Positions 27,253 to 39,300 of a DNA stretch of 45,775 nucleotides are shown in pieces; the first letter of the stretch is position 1; every line of letters begins with the position of its first letter. The notes under the pieces were generated by a model. The model saw nothing but the letters and a program-made list of their open reading frames with translations. It was not told the DNA's origin and did no database searches. Position numbers and translations under genes: made by a program. This stretch comes from Nocardia vaccinii NBRC 15922 (lineage in GTDB: Bacteria > Actinomycetota > Actinomycetes > Mycobacteriales > Mycobacteriaceae), in the NCBI RefSeq assembly GCF_001613305.1, contig NZ_BDCC01000006.1:1-45775 (forward strand). Direction: 5' to 3'.

Positions 27253-29175
27253 ATGACGGACGAGACTTTCGACGACTACCTGGACGAAACCGGGAACATC
27301 AAAATTCCCGAGGGTCGTACCCTGGTCGACTACGTCGAGAAGCACACCCGCAATGACGCGAACACCCTTGCCTATCGATACATCGACTACTCACGTGAGC
27401 GCGACGGTGAGTACCAGGACCTGACCTGGAAGGAATTCGGTGTCCGGCTGCGCGCGGTGGCCGCGCGCCTGCAGCAGGTGAGCAAGCCGGGCGATCGGGT
27501 GGCGATTCTGGCGCCGCAGGGTCTGGACTACGTGATCTCCTTCTTCGCCGCGATTTACGCGGGCTGCATCTCGGTGCCCCTGTTCGATCCGGACGAGCCC
27601 GGTCACACCGACCGGTTGCATGCGGTGCTGGCCGACAGCGAGCCTTCGGCGATCCTGACGGCGAGCTCCTCCGCCGCCGGGGTCCGCCAGCTCTTCCGCG
27701 CCCTGCCCGCCGCCCAGCGCCCGCGCATCATCGCCGTGGACGCGGTGCCCGATGCCCTGGGCGACAAGTGGGTGGTACCCCAGATCGACGTCGACGATAT
27801 CGCGTACCTGCAGTACACCTCGGGATCGACGCGCACGCCGGCAGGTGTGGAGATCACCCACCGCGCGGTGGGCACCAACCTGCTGCAGATGGTCAACGCG
27901 ATCAATCTGGACTGGAATTCGCGCGGTGTCACCTGGCTGCCGCTGTTCCACGACATGGGTCTGCTGTGCGTGATCCTGCCCGCGATCGGCGGCAAGTACA
28001 TCACCATCATGTCTCCGAGCGCCTTCGTGCGGCGCCCGTACCGCTGGATCAAGGAGCTGGCCGCGGTCTCCGACGGCGCCGGCACCTTCGCCGCCGCACC
28101 GAACTTCGCCTTCGAGCACGCCGCCGCGCGTGGTCTGCCGCGCAACGGCGAGACGCTGGATCTGTCGAACGTCATCGGGCTGATCAACGGTAGTGAGCCG
28201 GTGACGACCTCCTCGATGAAGAAGTTCAACGCCGCGTTCGCGCCGTACGGCCTGCCCAAGACCGCGATCAAGCCGTGCTACGGCATGGCCGAGGCCACGC
28301 TGTTCGTCTCCGCGACGCGGCACGAGGACGAGGCGAAGGTCATCTACGTCGACCGTGACGAGCTGAACGCCGGTCGCGTGGTCAAGGTCGACCAGAACGC
28401 GGCCAATGCCATCCCGCAGGTCAGCTGCGGCTACATCGCGCTGTCGCAGTGGGCGGCCATCGTCGACGGCGACTCCATCGACAGCCCCGATGGCACGCGC
28501 GAGCTGCCCGAGGGCCGGGTCGGTGAGATCTGGCTGCACGGCAACAACATCGGCATCGGGTACTGGGGTCGCGACGAGGAGACTCGCAAGACCTTCAAGA
28601 ACCAGCTCACCCATCGGCAGCCCGAGGGCTCGCACGCCGAGGGCACCGCGCAGGACGCGATCTGGCTGCGCACCGGCGACTACGGCGTGTACGTCGACGG
28701 CGAGCTGTACATCACCGGCCGGGTGAAGGATCTGGTGATCGTCGACGGCCGTAACCACTACCCGCAGGATCTCGAATACTCGGCGCAGCAGGCCAGCACC
28801 GCGCTGCGTCCCGGTTTCATCGCCGCCTTCTCGGTGCCCGCGAATCAGCTGCCCGCCGAGGTGTTCGAGGCGGACAGCCATTCCGGTCTGAAGTTCGACG
28901 CCGAGGACGCCTCCGAACAGTTGGTGATCGTGGCCGAGCGCGGACCGGGTGCGGGCAAGGCCGACCCGCTGCCCATCGCCGACGCGGTACGCGGCGCGAT
29001 CTCGCAGCGCCACGGTGTTACCGTTCGCGACGTACTGTTGGTCCCGGCGGGCTCGATTCCCCGCACTTCGAGCGGCAAGATCGCCCGCCGCGCCTGCAAG
29101 GCCGCGTATCTGGAAGGCACGCTGCGTGGCGGTTACACGCAGCAGGCGTTCCCCGATGCACCCGATGAAGAGTGA
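27253..29175 (+). CDS. fadD32: Long-chain fatty-acyl-AMP ligase FadD32
   Basis: This 640-aa enzyme activates the meromycolic acid as an acyl-adenylate and loads it on the N-terminal ACP of Pks13. It has the ANL-superfamily core: [20 protein letters not shown] (Tyr188 onward), the FAAL-type stretch [45 protein letters not shown] and [18 protein letters not shown]. The catalytic Lys609 is in [12 protein letters not shown]. Length matches the 637-aa mycobacterial protein. ATG 27253 follows a strong GGAGGAGAAGGA site; the frame is open a little upstream but lacks such a site. pks13 starts 67 bp downstream, so the two are one operon. It acts in the cytoplasm and is an established anti-tubercular target. 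Confidence 0.98.
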   Translation: MTDETFDDYLDETGNIKIPEGRTLVDYVEKHTRNDANTLAYRYIDYSRERDGEYQDLTWKEFGVRLRAVAARLQQVSKPGDRVAILAPQGLDYVISFFAAIYAGCISVPLFDPDEPGHTDRLHAVLADSEPSAILTASSSAAGVRQLFRALPAAQRPRIIAVDAVPDALGDKWVVPQIDVDDIAYLQYTSGSTRTPAGVEITHRAVGTNLLQMVNAINLDWNSRGVTWLPLFHDMGLLCVILPAIGGKYITIMSPSAFVRRPYRWIKELAAVSDGAGTFAAAPNFAFEHAAARGLPRNGETLDLSNVIGLINGSEPVTTSSMKKFNAAFAPYGLPKTAIKPCYGMAEATLFVSATRHEDEAKVIYVDRDELNAGRVVKVDQNAANAIPQVSCGYIALSQWAAIVDGDSIDSPDGTRELPEGRVGEIWLHGNNIGIGYWGRDEETRKTFKNQLTHRQPEGSHAEGTAQDAIWLRTGDYGVYVDGELYITGRVKDLVIVDGRNHYPQDLEYSAQQASTALRPGFIAAFSVPANQLPAEVFEADSHSGLKFDAEDASEQLVIVAERGPGAGKADPLPIADAVRGAISQRHGVTVRDVLLVPAGSIPRTSSGKIARRACKAAYLEGTLRGGYTQQAFPDAPDEE

Positions 29176-29242
29176 CGTGACGGCGATATCGGCCGTCGTT
29201 CCCTGCCCGCGCACCACCCGGACACAGGTAGCTTGAGGATTG

Positions 29243-32200
29243 ATGGCTGACAACGAGGGCACCCAGACGACCGAGACCGCCGCCGAATCGGGTGACGGCA
29301 CCGCCGCGGAATCCACCGCCGCCGCGGAATCGACTGTGGCAGCGGCGAAGACGGACGATTCGCAGCCTGCGGCGGGCGCCGAGATGTCGGTGGCCGAACT
29401 GCGCGAGTGGTTGCAGCGCTGGGTCGCCGACGCGACCGGCCAGCCGATCGAGAGCATCACCGTGGACCGGCCGATGGAGGAGTTCGGCCTGGCCTCGCGC
29501 GATGCCATCGCGCTCGGCGGCGACGTCGAGGAACTCACCGGCGTGATGTTGAACGCGACGATCGTGTATCAGCATCCGACCATCGCCTCGCTGGCGGAGC
29601 GAATCATCAACGGGGAGCCCGAACTTCCCGAGGAGACCACCGACGACTCCTTCTACACCGCCGGATACCGGCCGGGCGAGGCGCACGACATCGCGATCGT
29701 CGGGCTGTCCACCCGGTTGCCGGGTGCGGGCGATACGCCCGAGTCGACGTGGGAATTCCTGATCGGCGGCGGCGATGCCATCCGGGATCTGCCGCCGGGA
29801 CGCTGGTCGGAGTTCACCGCCGATCCGGAGATCGCCGAGGCCGTCGCCTCGGCCAACACCTTGGGCGGTTATCTGGACCAGGACGTCGTGAAGGGCTTCG
29901 ACGCCGAATTCTTCGCGATGTCGCCGGTCGAGGTGGCGCGGGTGGATCCGCAGCAGCGGCTGATGCTGGAATTGACCTGGGAAGCGTTGGAGCACGCCAG
30001 GATTCCCGCGAGCGGGCTGAAGGGCGAGTCGGTCGGCGTGTACGTCGGCAGCTCGACCAACGACTTCCAGCTGCTCGCCGTGCTGGGTGCGGGCAGATCC
30101 GATCCGGACGCACCCGCCTCGGCCGATGCCTACGCGATCACGGGCAGCTCCTCGGCGATCATCTCCAACCGCGTGTCCTACTTCTACGATTTCCGCGGCC
30201 CGTCGGTCGCGGTCGACACGGCCTGCTCCTCGACGCTGGTAGCGGTGCATCAGGCCGTGCGCGACCTGCGGTCGGGGGATGCGGATCTCGCGCTCGCGGG
30301 CGGGGTGAACATGCTGCTCGCGCCCGCCGGTTCACTGGGTTTCGACGCCATCGGGGCATTCGCCAAGGACGGGCACATCAAGGCGTTCTCCGCCGATGCG
30401 GACGGCATGATCCGGTCCGAGGGGGCCGGTCTGGTGGTGCTCAAACGTCTCGCGGACGCCGAACGCGACGGTGACACGATCCACGCCGTGATCAAGGGCA
30501 CCGCGATCAACAACGACGGCCGGTCCAACGGCCTGCTCGCGCCCAACCCCGAGGCGCAGGCCGATGTGCTGCGCCGCGCCTACCGCGACGCCGGAATCGC
30601 GCCCTCCACAGTCGATTACATCGAGGCGCACGGTACCGGAACCCTGATCGGTGATCCGATCGAGGCCGGCGCGCTGGGCCGCATCGTGGGCCGCGGGCGG
30701 GACGAGGACAAGCCCGCGCTGCTCGGTTCGGCCAAGACCAACTTCGGTCACCTGGAGTCCGGCGCGGGCGCCGCGAGCCTGGCCAAGGTGGTCATGTCGC
30801 TGCGGCACAACGTCATTCCGCCGAACATCCGGTTCGCGGGCCCGAACCCGTACATCCAGTTCGACGAGGCGCATCTGAAGATCGTCGACACCCCGACCGA
30901 ATTCCCCCGCTACAGCGGTAGGGCCACGATCGGCGTGTCCGGTTTCGGATTCGGCGGTACCAACGCGCACGTCGTGATCCAGGAATACGTCCCCGCCGCG
31001 CCGGAAGCTCCGGAGACCGCCGCCGCGGCGGGTCTGGACGACGAGACCACCGATGTCGTCGCCGATGCCGAGGCCATCCTCGACCGGTCCGACGAGAGCG
31101 CCGAAACCGTTGTGCCGGAATGGACTTCGGAGCGCACCGAACCGCTGCCGGTGATCCTGCCGGTCTCGGCCTATCTGCCCTCGCGCCGCCGCCATGCCGC
31201 GCAGAAGCTGGCCGATTGGCTGGAATCCGATGCGGCGCAGGATGTTCCGCTCGCGGATGTGGCGCGTTCGCTGGCCAAGCGCAATCACGGTCGCTCGCGC
31301 GGCGTGGTCGTGGCGACCACTCGTGCGGAGGCCGTCGCCGGATTGCGCGCCCTGGCCGCCGGTAAGCCCGGGCAGGGTGTGTTCACCGCCGACGCGCCTG
31401 CCGCGAAGGGTGCGATGTGGGTGCTGTCGGGCTTCGGCTCGCACCACCGCAAGATGGGTAAGCAGCTGTACCTGGAGAATTCGATCTTCGCCCGCACCAT
31501 CGACGAGGTCGACGAACTGGTGCAGGACGAGGCCGGATACTCGGTGCGCGAGATGATGCTCGACGACGCGCAGGACTGGGATATCGGTACCTCACAGGTC
31601 GGCGTGTTCGCCATCCAGCTGGGTATCGCCGCATTGCTGCGTGCGCACGGCGCCGAGCCCTCGTCCATCGTCGGACATTCGCAGGGCGAGGCGGCCGGAT
31701 CGTATCTGTCCGGCGGTCTGCCGCTCGAGGACGCGGTCCGGGTGATCTGTGCGCGTTCGCGGCTGATGAAGGAGGGCGACGAGATGTTGCCCGACTCCGA
31801 TATCCGCAATATGGCGCTGCTGGAGTACAGCGCCGAGGATATCGACGCGCTGCTGCCGGAATTCCCGGACATCGAGGTGGCCGTGTACGCCGCACCCACC
31901 AACACCGTGATCGGCGGCCCGCCGGACCAGGTGCACGCGATCGTCGCGCGGGCCGAGGCCGAGGGGAAATTCGCCCGCGTCCTGCAGACCCGCGGCGCGG
32001 GCCACACCTCGCAGATGGATCCGCTGCTGGGCGAGCTGGCGGCCGAGCTGGCCGGGATCGAGCCGACCAAGCCGACGGTCGATCTGTATTCGACCGTGCA
32101 CAAGAGCGTGGTGTACCGCGCCGGTTCGGATCCGGTGCACGACGTCGACTACTGGGTGACCAATATGCGTCACTCGGTGTACTTCACCAATGCGGTGCGT

Positions 32201-34468
32201 CAGGCCGTGGACGCCGGGATCACCACATTCCTCGAACTCGCCCCGAATTCCATTGCGCTGATGCAGGTTCTGGGCACCACCTTCGCCGCCGGAGTGCACA
32301 ACGCGGCGTTGATCGCGACGCTCAAGCGCAAGGAGGACGAGTCGGCGGGCATCATCTCCGCACTCGCCCAATTGTACGTGCAGGGACATCAGGTCGATCT
32401 GTTCTCGCTGGTCGGTGCCGGTGACTACGCCGACATCCCGCGAACGGCCTTCCTGCGCAAGGAATATTGGCCCAAGGTCAGCATCGCCACCACCGCGGCG
32501 AACCGTGAATCCGCTGCGGCGGGCAGCGGCCGGGCGCCGGGTGCGCACGTCGCGATGCCCGACGGCCGGCACGCGTGGGAGGTGCAGGCCGCGGCCGTGG
32601 CCGGACTGCCCGAACTGGTCGCCGCCGCCGCGTCGCAGGTGCTCGCCGACGTCACGGTCGGTGCGGCCGTGGCGCATTCGCCGGTGCCCGCCTCGGGGAC
32701 GTTGACCACCACACTGACCCCGCATCCCGGCGGTGCGTCGGTGCAGGTGCATGCCAAGCAGGACAACGCTTTCCGTCTGCTGTTCGAGGCGGTGGTGACC
32801 TCCTCGTCGGGTGCGGCCCCGATCGCCGCGGCTCCCGCCGTGGCGGAAACCGTTGCGGCACCGGCCGTTACCGCCGAGGACGGCCCAGCCGTGCTCGCCG
32901 AATTCGGTGAGCGCTGGGATCCGGCCAGCAGTGAGACCGTCGAGGAGCGCCTGGCCGTCATCGTCGCCGAATCCATGGGTTACGCCGTGGAGGATCTGCC
33001 GATGGAGATCCCGCTGATGGAGCTGGGTCTGGATTCGCTGATGGCCATGCGGATCAAGAACCGCGTCGAATACGAATTCGATATTCCGCAGTTGCAGATC
33101 GCCGCGGTGCGGGACGCCAGCCTGCACGAGGTCGGCAAGGTGCTGCACTACGCCATCGAGCACCGCGACGAGATGGTGGCCATGGCCGAGAAGCAGGCCA
33201 CCGAGGGCGGAACGCTCACCGTGGACGACGAGTTCGTCGCCGCGGCCCGTGCCGCGGTGGAGGCCGGTCACGATCCGGCCGCCGCGGTGCAGGCCAAGGT
33301 CGCCGAGGCGGAGTCCGCTGCCGCGGATTCCGTCTCCGCCGAATCGACCGCGCCCGAGCGGGCGGGAGCCGGTGTGGTCGAGGCCGCCGAGGCGAACGTC
33401 CCGCCGCGTGACGCGGCCGAACGCCTGGCCTACGCCACCTGGGCGACCATCACCGGCAAATCCGCGGGCGGCATCTTCGACGCCCTGCCGCAGCTGGACG
33501 AGTCCACCGCGCAGCGGCTGGCCGAACGGCTCACCGAGCGGGTGGGCTCGGAGGTCACCGCGGCCGACGTGCGCGCCGGCGACACCATCGAAAAGCTCGC
33601 GAACATCGTGCGCGAACATCAGGAAGGCGACGTCGACGGTTATGTGCGCACCCTGCGCGCACCCGTCGAGGGCTCGGATGCGTTGCCGGTCTTCGTCTTC
33701 CACCCCTCGGGCGGCAATACCCTGGTGTACGAGCCGCTGCTCAAGCGCCTGCCCGAGGACACCCCGATGTACGGTTTCGAGCGCATCGAGGGGTCGATCG
33801 AGGATCGCTCCCAGGAGTACGCGGACAAGATCCGCGCACTGCATCCGGGCGGGCCGTATGTGCTGTACGGCTGGTCGCTGGGCGCGGTGTTCGCCCTCGG
33901 CGTCGGCCAGGTGATGCGCGCCGCCGGTGACGACGTGCGTCTGGTAGGCCTGATCGACCTCGCGATTCCGGTCGAGCCCGAGGACAACAGCCCGAAGGGC
34001 CGACGCGCGCGCGTCGAACGTTTCCAGGCGTTCGCCCAGAAGACCTACGGCATCAAGGGCGAACTGGACGACGACATGCTGCAGGAACTCGCGGACGCCT
34101 CCGACGAGGAGCAGTACCAGATCATCATGGAGCTGATGAAGTTCGCCGACGTCAAGATTCCCGGCGGCGTCATCGAACATCAGCGCACCTCGTGGCTGGA
34201 CGGCCGCGATCTGGAGAAGACCCGCCCGTCGCACTACGATGGCGACACCGTGCTGTACCTCGCCGATCGCTATCACGACGGCATCATCGAGATCGAACCC
34301 CGCTACGCCGACCGGCTTCCCAACGGCGGCTGGGACGATTTCATCCCGAATCTGGAAATCATCCACATCCCGGGTGATCATCTCCAGATCATCGACGAAC
34401 CACGTATCGCAACGATCGGGGCAGACCTCACCCTGAAACTCGCGGAAATTGCGAAGGGAGCCCAGTGA
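29243..34468 (+). CDS. pks13: Polyketide synthase Pks13 (mycolate condensase)
   Basis: This 1741-aa type I PKS condenses the meromycolyl chain with a carboxylated acyl chain and transfers the product to trehalose. An acidic N-terminal extension is followed by ACP1 (Ser85 in [12 protein letters not shown]). Next is KS (about residues 149-580, Cys328 in [19 protein letters not shown], and the His in [12 protein letters not shown]). AT follows (about 720-1015, Ser813 in [10 protein letters not shown]), then a linker and ACP2 (Ser1265 in [14 protein letters not shown]). A long Ala/Glu-rich linker leads to TE (about 1480-1741, Ser1545 in [12 protein letters not shown], candidate His1713 in [12 protein letters not shown]). 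Order and length match M. tuberculosis Pks13 (1733 aa). ATG 29243 has GAGG just upstream. The stop overlaps accD4 by four bases (GTGA). Confidence 0.98.
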   Translation: MADNEGTQTTETAAESGDGTAAESTAAAESTVAAAKTDDSQPAAGAEMSVAELREWLQRWVADATGQPIESITVDRPMEEFGLASRDAIALGGDVEELTGVMLNATIVYQHPTIASLAERIINGEPELPEETTDDSFYTAGYRPGEAHDIAIVGLSTRLPGAGDTPESTWEFLIGGGDAIRDLPPGRWSEFTADPEIAEAVASANTLGGYLDQDVVKGFDAEFFAMSPVEVARVDPQQRLMLELTWEALEHARIPASGLKGESVGVYVGSSTNDFQLLAVLGAGRSDPDAPASADAYAITGSSSAIISNRVSYFYDFRGPSVAVDTACSSTLVAVHQAVRDLRSGDADLALAGGVNMLLAPAGSLGFDAIGAFAKDGHIKAFSADADGMIRSEGAGLVVLKRLADAERDGDTIHAVIKGTAINNDGRSNGLLAPNPEAQADVLRRAYRDAGIAPSTVDYIEAHGTGTLIGDPIEAGALGRIVGRGRDEDKPALLGSAKTNFGHLESGAGAASLAKVVMSLRHNVIPPNIRFAGPNPYIQFDEAHLKIVDTPTEFPRYSGRATIGVSGFGFGGTNAHVVIQEYVPAAPEAPETAAAAGLDDETTDVVADAEAILDRSDESAETVVPEWTSERTEPLPVILPVSAYLPSRRRHAAQKLADWLESDAAQDVPLADVARSLAKRNHGRSRGVVVATTRAEAVAGLRALAAGKPGQGVFTADAPAAKGAMWVLSGFGSHHRKMGKQLYLENSIFARTIDEVDELVQDEAGYSVREMMLDDAQDWDIGTSQVGVFAIQLGIAALLRAHGAEPSSIVGHSQGEAAGSYLSGGLPLEDAVRVICARSRLMKEGDEMLPDSDIRNMALLEYSAEDIDALLPEFPDIEVAVYAAPTNTVIGGPPDQVHAIVARAEAEGKFARVLQTRGAGHTSQMDPLLGELAAELAGIEPTKPTVDLYSTVHKSVVYRAGSDPVHDVDYWVTNMRHSVYFTNAVRQAVDAGITTFLELAPNSIALMQVLGTTFAAGVHNAALIATLKRKEDESAGIISALAQLYVQGHQVDLFSLVGAGDYADIPRTAFLRKEYWPKVSIATTAANRESAAAGSGRAPGAHVAMPDGRHAWEVQAAAVAGLPELVAAAASQVLADVTVGAAVAHSPVPASGTLTTTLTPHPGGASVQVHAKQDNAFRLLFEAVVTSSSGAAPIAAAPAVAETVAAPAVTAEDGPAVLAEFGERWDPASSETVEERLAVIVAESMGYAVEDLPMEIPLMELGLDSLMAMRIKNRVEYEFDIPQLQIAAVRDASLHEVGKVLHYAIEHRDEMVAMAEKQATEGGTLTVDDEFVAAARAAVEAGHDPAAAVQAKVAEAESAAADSVSAESTAPERAGAGVVEAAEANVPPRDAAERLAYATWATITGKSAGGIFDALPQLDESTAQRLAERLTERVGSEVTAADVRAGDTIEKLANIVREHQEGDVDGYVRTLRAPVEGSDALPVFVFHPSGGNTLVYEPLLKRLPEDTPMYGFERIEGSIEDRSQEYADKIRALHPGGPYVLYGWSLGAVFALGVGQVMRAAGDDVRLVGLIDLAIPVEPEDNSPKGRRARVERFQAFAQKTYGIKGELDDDMLQELADASDEEQYQIIMELMKFADVKIPGGVIEHQRTSWLDGRDLEKTRPSHYDGDTVLYLADRYHDGIIEIEPRYADRLPNGGWDDFIPNLEIIHIPGDHLQIIDEPRIATIGADLTLKLAEIAKGAQ

Positions 34469-36009
34469 ACACCACGGCGGAGAAACTTGCCGATCTGCGC
34501 AAGAAGCTCGAACTTGCCCAGGAACCGGCAGGCGAAGCCGGTGTGGCCAAGCGCGCCAAGAAGGGGATTCCGTCCGCCCGCGAGCGGATAGAGATGTTCC
34601 TCGATCGCGGTACCTTCGTCGAGATCGGCGCGCTGATGCGCAACCCGAACGTCAAGGATTCGCTCTACGGCGACGGTGTGGTGGTCGGCCACGGCAAGGT
34701 CGAGGGACGTCCGGTGGCGGTGTTCTCCCATGATCAGACCGTCTACGGCGGGTCGGTCGGCGAGATGTTCGGCCGCAAGGTCGGCATGATCATGCAGTAC
34801 GCGGCCAAGGTCGGCTGCCCGATCATCGGCATTCAGGACTCCGGCGGCGCTCGCGTGCAGGAGGCCGTGGTCTCGCTGGCCTGGTACGCCAATCTCGCGC
34901 TGCTGACCGAACCGCTGTCGGGCATGGTCCCGCAGATCTCGATCATTCTGGGCAACTGCGCCGGTGGTGCGGTGTACCAGCCGATCAATACCGATGTGGT
35001 GGTCGCCACCGAGAGTGCGCACATGTTCGTCACCGGTCCGAAGGTGCTGCGCGAGGTGACCGGTGAGGACATCAGCCTCGAGGAACTCGGCGGTGCGTAC
35101 AGCCAGGCCGAATACGGCAACGTGCACCATATCGCCAAGGACGAGCAGGCGGCGTTCGACTGGGTGCGGCACTATCTGAGCTTCATGCCGTCGAGCTGCC
35201 AGGACGTTCCGCCGGTGATCAATCCGGGGCTCGAGCCGGAGGTCACCGACGCCGATCGGGAACTGGATTCGATCGTGCCGGACTCGGACAACGCCGGGTA
35301 CGACATGCACGAGATCCTGCTGCGCATCTTCGACGACGGTGACTTCCACGAGGTCGGCGCGGCGGCGGCGAAGAACATCATCACCGGATTCGCCCGCGTG
35401 GACGGACATGCCGTGGGCGTGGTGGCGAATCAGCCGATGGTGTACGCGGGTTCGCTGGATGCGCGCGCCTCGGACAAGGCCTCGCACTTCGTGCGGATGT
35501 GCGACGCGTACGACATTCCGCTGGTGTACGTCGTCGATACGCCCGGGTTCATGCCCGGTGTGGAGCAGGAGAAGATCGGCGTCATCAAGCGCGGCGGGCG
35601 GTTGCTGTTCGCGTTCGTCGAGGCCACGGTGCCGAAGGTGACCGTGGTGATCCGCAAGTCCTATGGCGGCGGTTACGCGGCGATGGGTTCCAAGCAGCTC
35701 GGGGCGGATATCAATCTGGCCTGGCCCACGGCCCGCATCGCGGTCATGGGTGCGGAGAGCGCGGTCAGCCTGATCGGCGGACGGCAGATCGCCGCCGCGC
35801 CGGAGGAGCAGCGCGAGGGCATCCGCAAGCAGATGATCGACTTCTACAACGCGACCGTCGCGACCCCCTGGGTGGCGGCCGAACGCGGATACGTCGACGC
35901 GGTCATCGAGCCTTCGTCGACGCGCCTCGAGATCCGTCGGGCCATGCGCCTGCTGCGCGAGAAGAAGCTCATCCGCAACCCGCGCAAGCACCACCTGTTG
36001 CCGCTGTAG
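34465..36009 (+). CDS. accD4: Acyl-CoA carboxylase beta subunit AccD4
   Basis: This 514-aa carboxyltransferase subunit carboxylates the long-chain acyl-CoA extender that Pks13 condenses. It works in a complex with biotinylated AccA3 and other subunits encoded elsewhere. Two crotonase-like halves are visible. The N-half has [20 protein letters not shown] and the oxyanion-type [11 protein letters not shown]. The C-half has [36 protein letters not shown] and [16 protein letters not shown], ending in KHHLLPL. Length is close to the 522 aa of Rv3799c. GTG 34465 overlaps the pks13 stop by four bases, so translation is coupled, which fits the two proteins acting consecutively. Confidence 0.97.
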   Translation: MNTTAEKLADLRKKLELAQEPAGEAGVAKRAKKGIPSARERIEMFLDRGTFVEIGALMRNPNVKDSLYGDGVVVGHGKVEGRPVAVFSHDQTVYGGSVGEMFGRKVGMIMQYAAKVGCPIIGIQDSGGARVQEAVVSLAWYANLALLTEPLSGMVPQISIILGNCAGGAVYQPINTDVVVATESAHMFVTGPKVLREVTGEDISLEELGGAYSQAEYGNVHHIAKDEQAAFDWVRHYLSFMPSSCQDVPPVINPGLEPEVTDADRELDSIVPDSDNAGYDMHEILLRIFDDGDFHEVGAAAAKNIITGFARVDGHAVGVVANQPMVYAGSLDARASDKASHFVRMCDAYDIPLVYVVDTPGFMPGVEQEKIGVIKRGGRLLFAFVEATVPKVTVVIRKSYGGGYAAMGSKQLGADINLAWPTARIAVMGAESAVSLIGGRQIAAAPEEQREGIRKQMIDFYNATVATPWVAAERGYVDAVIEPSSTRLEIRRAMRLLREKKLIRNPRKHHLLPL

Positions 36010-36094
36010 GGGTCCGGCATCTGAACGACAGATGAACGGAGTGTCTTTCCCGGATTCAGCCGGGCGGGCCGCTCACATGTGAGAGCCTTCAGCT

Positions 36095-36295
36095 ATGGGT
36101 AGCGCACCGAAGGCCGTACTAGAAGGCGGGCCCGCCGACCTGCCGCAACGCATCGTCCCGATCACCCCGCCCGGCATCGAATTACGGGTGCAGTTCCATG
36201 GCGGCTACGAGCGCTTCAAGGTAACCCCCCGGCACCAGGACACCCCCGAAGGCAACCTTCCGGTCTACGAATGGTGCGATCGCATCGAGCCCTAG
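36095..36295 (+). CDS. Small protein, DUF5988-like
   Basis: This is a 66-aa soluble protein. Its pattern, KAVLEGGPADLPQRIV, then a hydrophilic GGYERFKVT and a final PVYEWCDRIEP, resembles the DUF5988 family of small actinobacterial proteins (recalled, not checked). Function is unknown. It starts at ATG 36095 with GAGAG upstream, 85 bp after accD4, and ends just before the bidirectional terminator, so it may be the last gene of the mycolate operon or have its own promoter. It sits where M. tuberculosis has Rv3796-Rv3798. Confidence 0.75.
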   Translation: MGSAPKAVLEGGPADLPQRIVPITPPGIELRVQFHGGYERFKVTPRHQDTPEGNLPVYEWCDRIEP

Positions 36296-36302
36296 CCAAC
36301 GC

Positions 36303-36342
36303 ATCGGCAGGTGGCGCGGAAAGATCCGCGCCACCTGCCGAT
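36303..36342. terminator. Perfect bidirectional terminator
   Basis: An 18-bp perfect stem (ATCGGCAGGTGGCGCGGA, 36303-36320, and its complement 36325-36342) has an AAGA loop. It begins eight bases after the plus-strand stop and ends six bases before the stop of the convergent emb gene, so it can serve both strands. Confidence 0.93.
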
Positions 36343-36347
36343 TCGAT

Positions 36348-39300
36348 TCAGTAGGAGCGCATGCGGCCCGGGGACCACAGGCCCGAGCGGGTCGCCGTGC
36401 CGGTGGTGATGGTCGCGGGGGTGGCCTCGGGGACGTAGCGGTCGTAGCGCTCGAGCGAACCCCAGTCGCGGGCCCAGTTGTCCTTCAAGTAGGTGGGGAT
36501 GGTGGTGGAACTCGCCAGCATCTGGGTGAAACCGAGCGGGCCGCCGAATTCCTCGGCCTGCCAGGTGTCGGTCGAGCTGACCGCGAGGGGACGGTCCGGC
36601 AGGATGCGGTAGTTCGGCATATCGGCCACGCCGTAGCGGTGCAGGAACGGCTGCTGGCAGGGGAACTGCAGGCCGACCGCCCAGTCCTCCAGCACCGGCT
36701 GCTTCGATCCCAGGAACGTGTTGAGCGTCCGCAGTTTCGGCACGCGCGGCGGGGTGAAGGCCAGCCACTGATCGCCGATCAGGACCCGGCGATCGGCGAC
36801 GATGCGCACCACGTCGGTGTCGGGAGCGAGCTTGTCCAGCGGGATGCGCAGATTACGCCAGGACGGCGCCGGGCCCACGTCGCGCGGTACGTAACTGCCC
36901 TCCGACTGCACGGTTCCGTCGGCGCGGCGCTTGCCGTACTCGAGCACCAGATTCTGGCCGTACTGCATCGCGCCGGTCTGGTCGTAGGACAGGATCCGGC
37001 CGGCCGCGGTCACCACCACCAGCGGGGATTGCGCCGAACGCGGGGGCAGCTGATACCAGCTCGAGGTCAGATGCGCCGGGGTCTGCAGACCCTCCTGATA
37101 GCTGCCCATGATCGGCGTCTTCGCCGGATCCAGGCCGAACGGCAGGGCGACGGTGCTGCCGTTGACGCCCGGATGCTGGATCGAACCGCCGCCGGTTCCG
37201 GCGTTCTGGCCCTCGGCGAAGTTCGCGCCGACCGACTGGCTCGACGTGTTGCCGGTCCCGGGTTTCACCTCGACCGCATCGGCTTTCAGATCCGAGGGCA
37301 CGCCGTTGGGGGTGAAGCCGGACGGATCGGCGCCCGCGAGCGGATCGCCCTTGGCGGGCGGATTCGCCCGATCGATGATCGGCTGCAACCGTCCCTCGTT
37401 CGGATTCGGTTCCACCAGAACGTCATTGGCCAGGCCGCAGGAATTACCGCCGAGGGCGTCGATATTCGAGCGGCCCAGTGAGAATGCCGGGTATTGCGAG
37501 TACGCGCCCTTCGCCAGCGAGAGCACTTCGAACAGCACCATCGCGGCCGCGACGACCGTCAGCGGGATCGCGGCGAATTTGCGAATCCGTCTGCCGCGCA
37601 CGGATTTCGCGGACGCGGGCGGTTTCGCGTAACCCTCGCGCAAGGCCTGCCAGCCCACCAGGATCAGCGCCAGCCCGAACAGCACCAGGATCACGGTGTT
37701 CGACTTGATGCCGTGCAGCACGACCATTTTGTCGAACCACGGCACGCCGTAGCTCGACACGTACCAGTAGCCGTTGATGCCCGAGAACGACACCGCCAGC
37801 GTGAACAGCAGTGCCGCAAGGAAAATCGAGCGGTTCTTGCGTGACCGCAGCGCCGTCGCCGAGACCGCCACGGCGGTCACCGCCGCCAGTGACCCGGCGA
37901 TACCGGCATACGCGCCGAAGTGGTGGGTCCACTTGGTGGGATTGAACATCATCAGGAAGATCGTCCCGAACACCACGCCGATCAGCCGCCACGTCGGTGC
38001 GCTCGCGATACCCGGAACCCGGCGCCGCCGCAGCAGCACCAGCATCGTGGTGACCAGGCACAGGATCATCACCAGGAAGGCGAATCGGCGCGACACCGAG
38101 CCGTCCACGGTCTCCACGAACAGGTAGTAGTACCGCAGGTAATCCTCGTACCAGGCCAGATTCGGCCCGGTCTGCTGCCGCAGCCGGTCGGCCTCCTGAA
38201 TTCCGGCGAAGGTCTGATCGTTGTAGACGACGGTCAGCACCAGCAATCCGGCCGCGGCGATCGGAGCCAGCAGCGGCAGTGTCGACCCCAGGAACGATCG
38301 GTCCCAACGGTTGCGTCCCGAGTCGGCCAGAACACGCCTGCGGCGCACGACGATTCGCACCAGCGGGCGAATTCCGGCGAGCAGAGCGGCGATACAGTTC
38401 AATCCGGTCGGCGCGGCGGCCAAGGTGAACGCGGCGGCCAGCACCGCTATCGCGGCGGGCATCAGGCGTCCGGTCGCGATGGCGCGTTCGATGGACACCC
38501 AGGTCAGCAGGACACCCAGGGCGACAATTGGTTCCGAACGCAGGCCGTTGTCGTAGGGCAGCCAGAAGGCCAGGAACACCAGCCCGCCGGTCCACAGCGG
38601 GACCGAGCCGAAGCGAACCTGTGTGTTTTGATTGCTCCGCAATCCTGGTGTCTGTTGATTGCTCCGCAATCCTCGCCCCAGTCGCGGCACCACCTCGCGG
38701 CTGATCACCATCCAGCACGCGATAGCGCAGAGCGTCGCGGGGATGCGGACCCACGGGCTGGCCGTGGAGATGTGCGCGAACGCCTGAATGACGTCGTAAT
38801 ACCAGCCGAACGGCGCCTCCGGGACTCCGTACCAGCGGAAATAGTTCGCCAGATAGCCCGCGTGCGGTGCGACGCGCACCATGGTCAGGATGTAGCCGTC
38901 GTCGGAGGTGTTCGCCCCGATGAAATGCCACACCACCAGCGTGCCGATCACCGCGCCGTCGGCCCAGGTCGGCTTCAGCCAATGCCGCGGGAAGATGCGG
39001 CGATGGCCACGCTCGTCACCGGAGTCCAGCCGGGCCAGCGCGCCCAGGGCGATCAGCGTGCACAGCAGCGCCGCGATCGAGGCCGTCAGTTTGGTGATCG
39101 TCGGGGTGGAGGTGAATCGCGAGTCGACCGTCATGTGGAAGGACAGTCCCGCCGGAACCGCACCCTTCAGGTCGGAGAACACGCCCACCACCTGCGGCCG
39201 CAGATCACCAACCTGGGTGCCCTCGACCGGGACGGTCACCTTGGTGGTCGTGCCGTCCGGGCCCGCCTGATCGACCTGTGTGGTCAGGCCCTCGAATGCG

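Noticed and set aside
31592..34381. A 929-aa minus-strand frame opposite pks13
   Set aside because: It is a His/Arg/Gln-rich mirror of the pks13 coding sequence, with no start site context.
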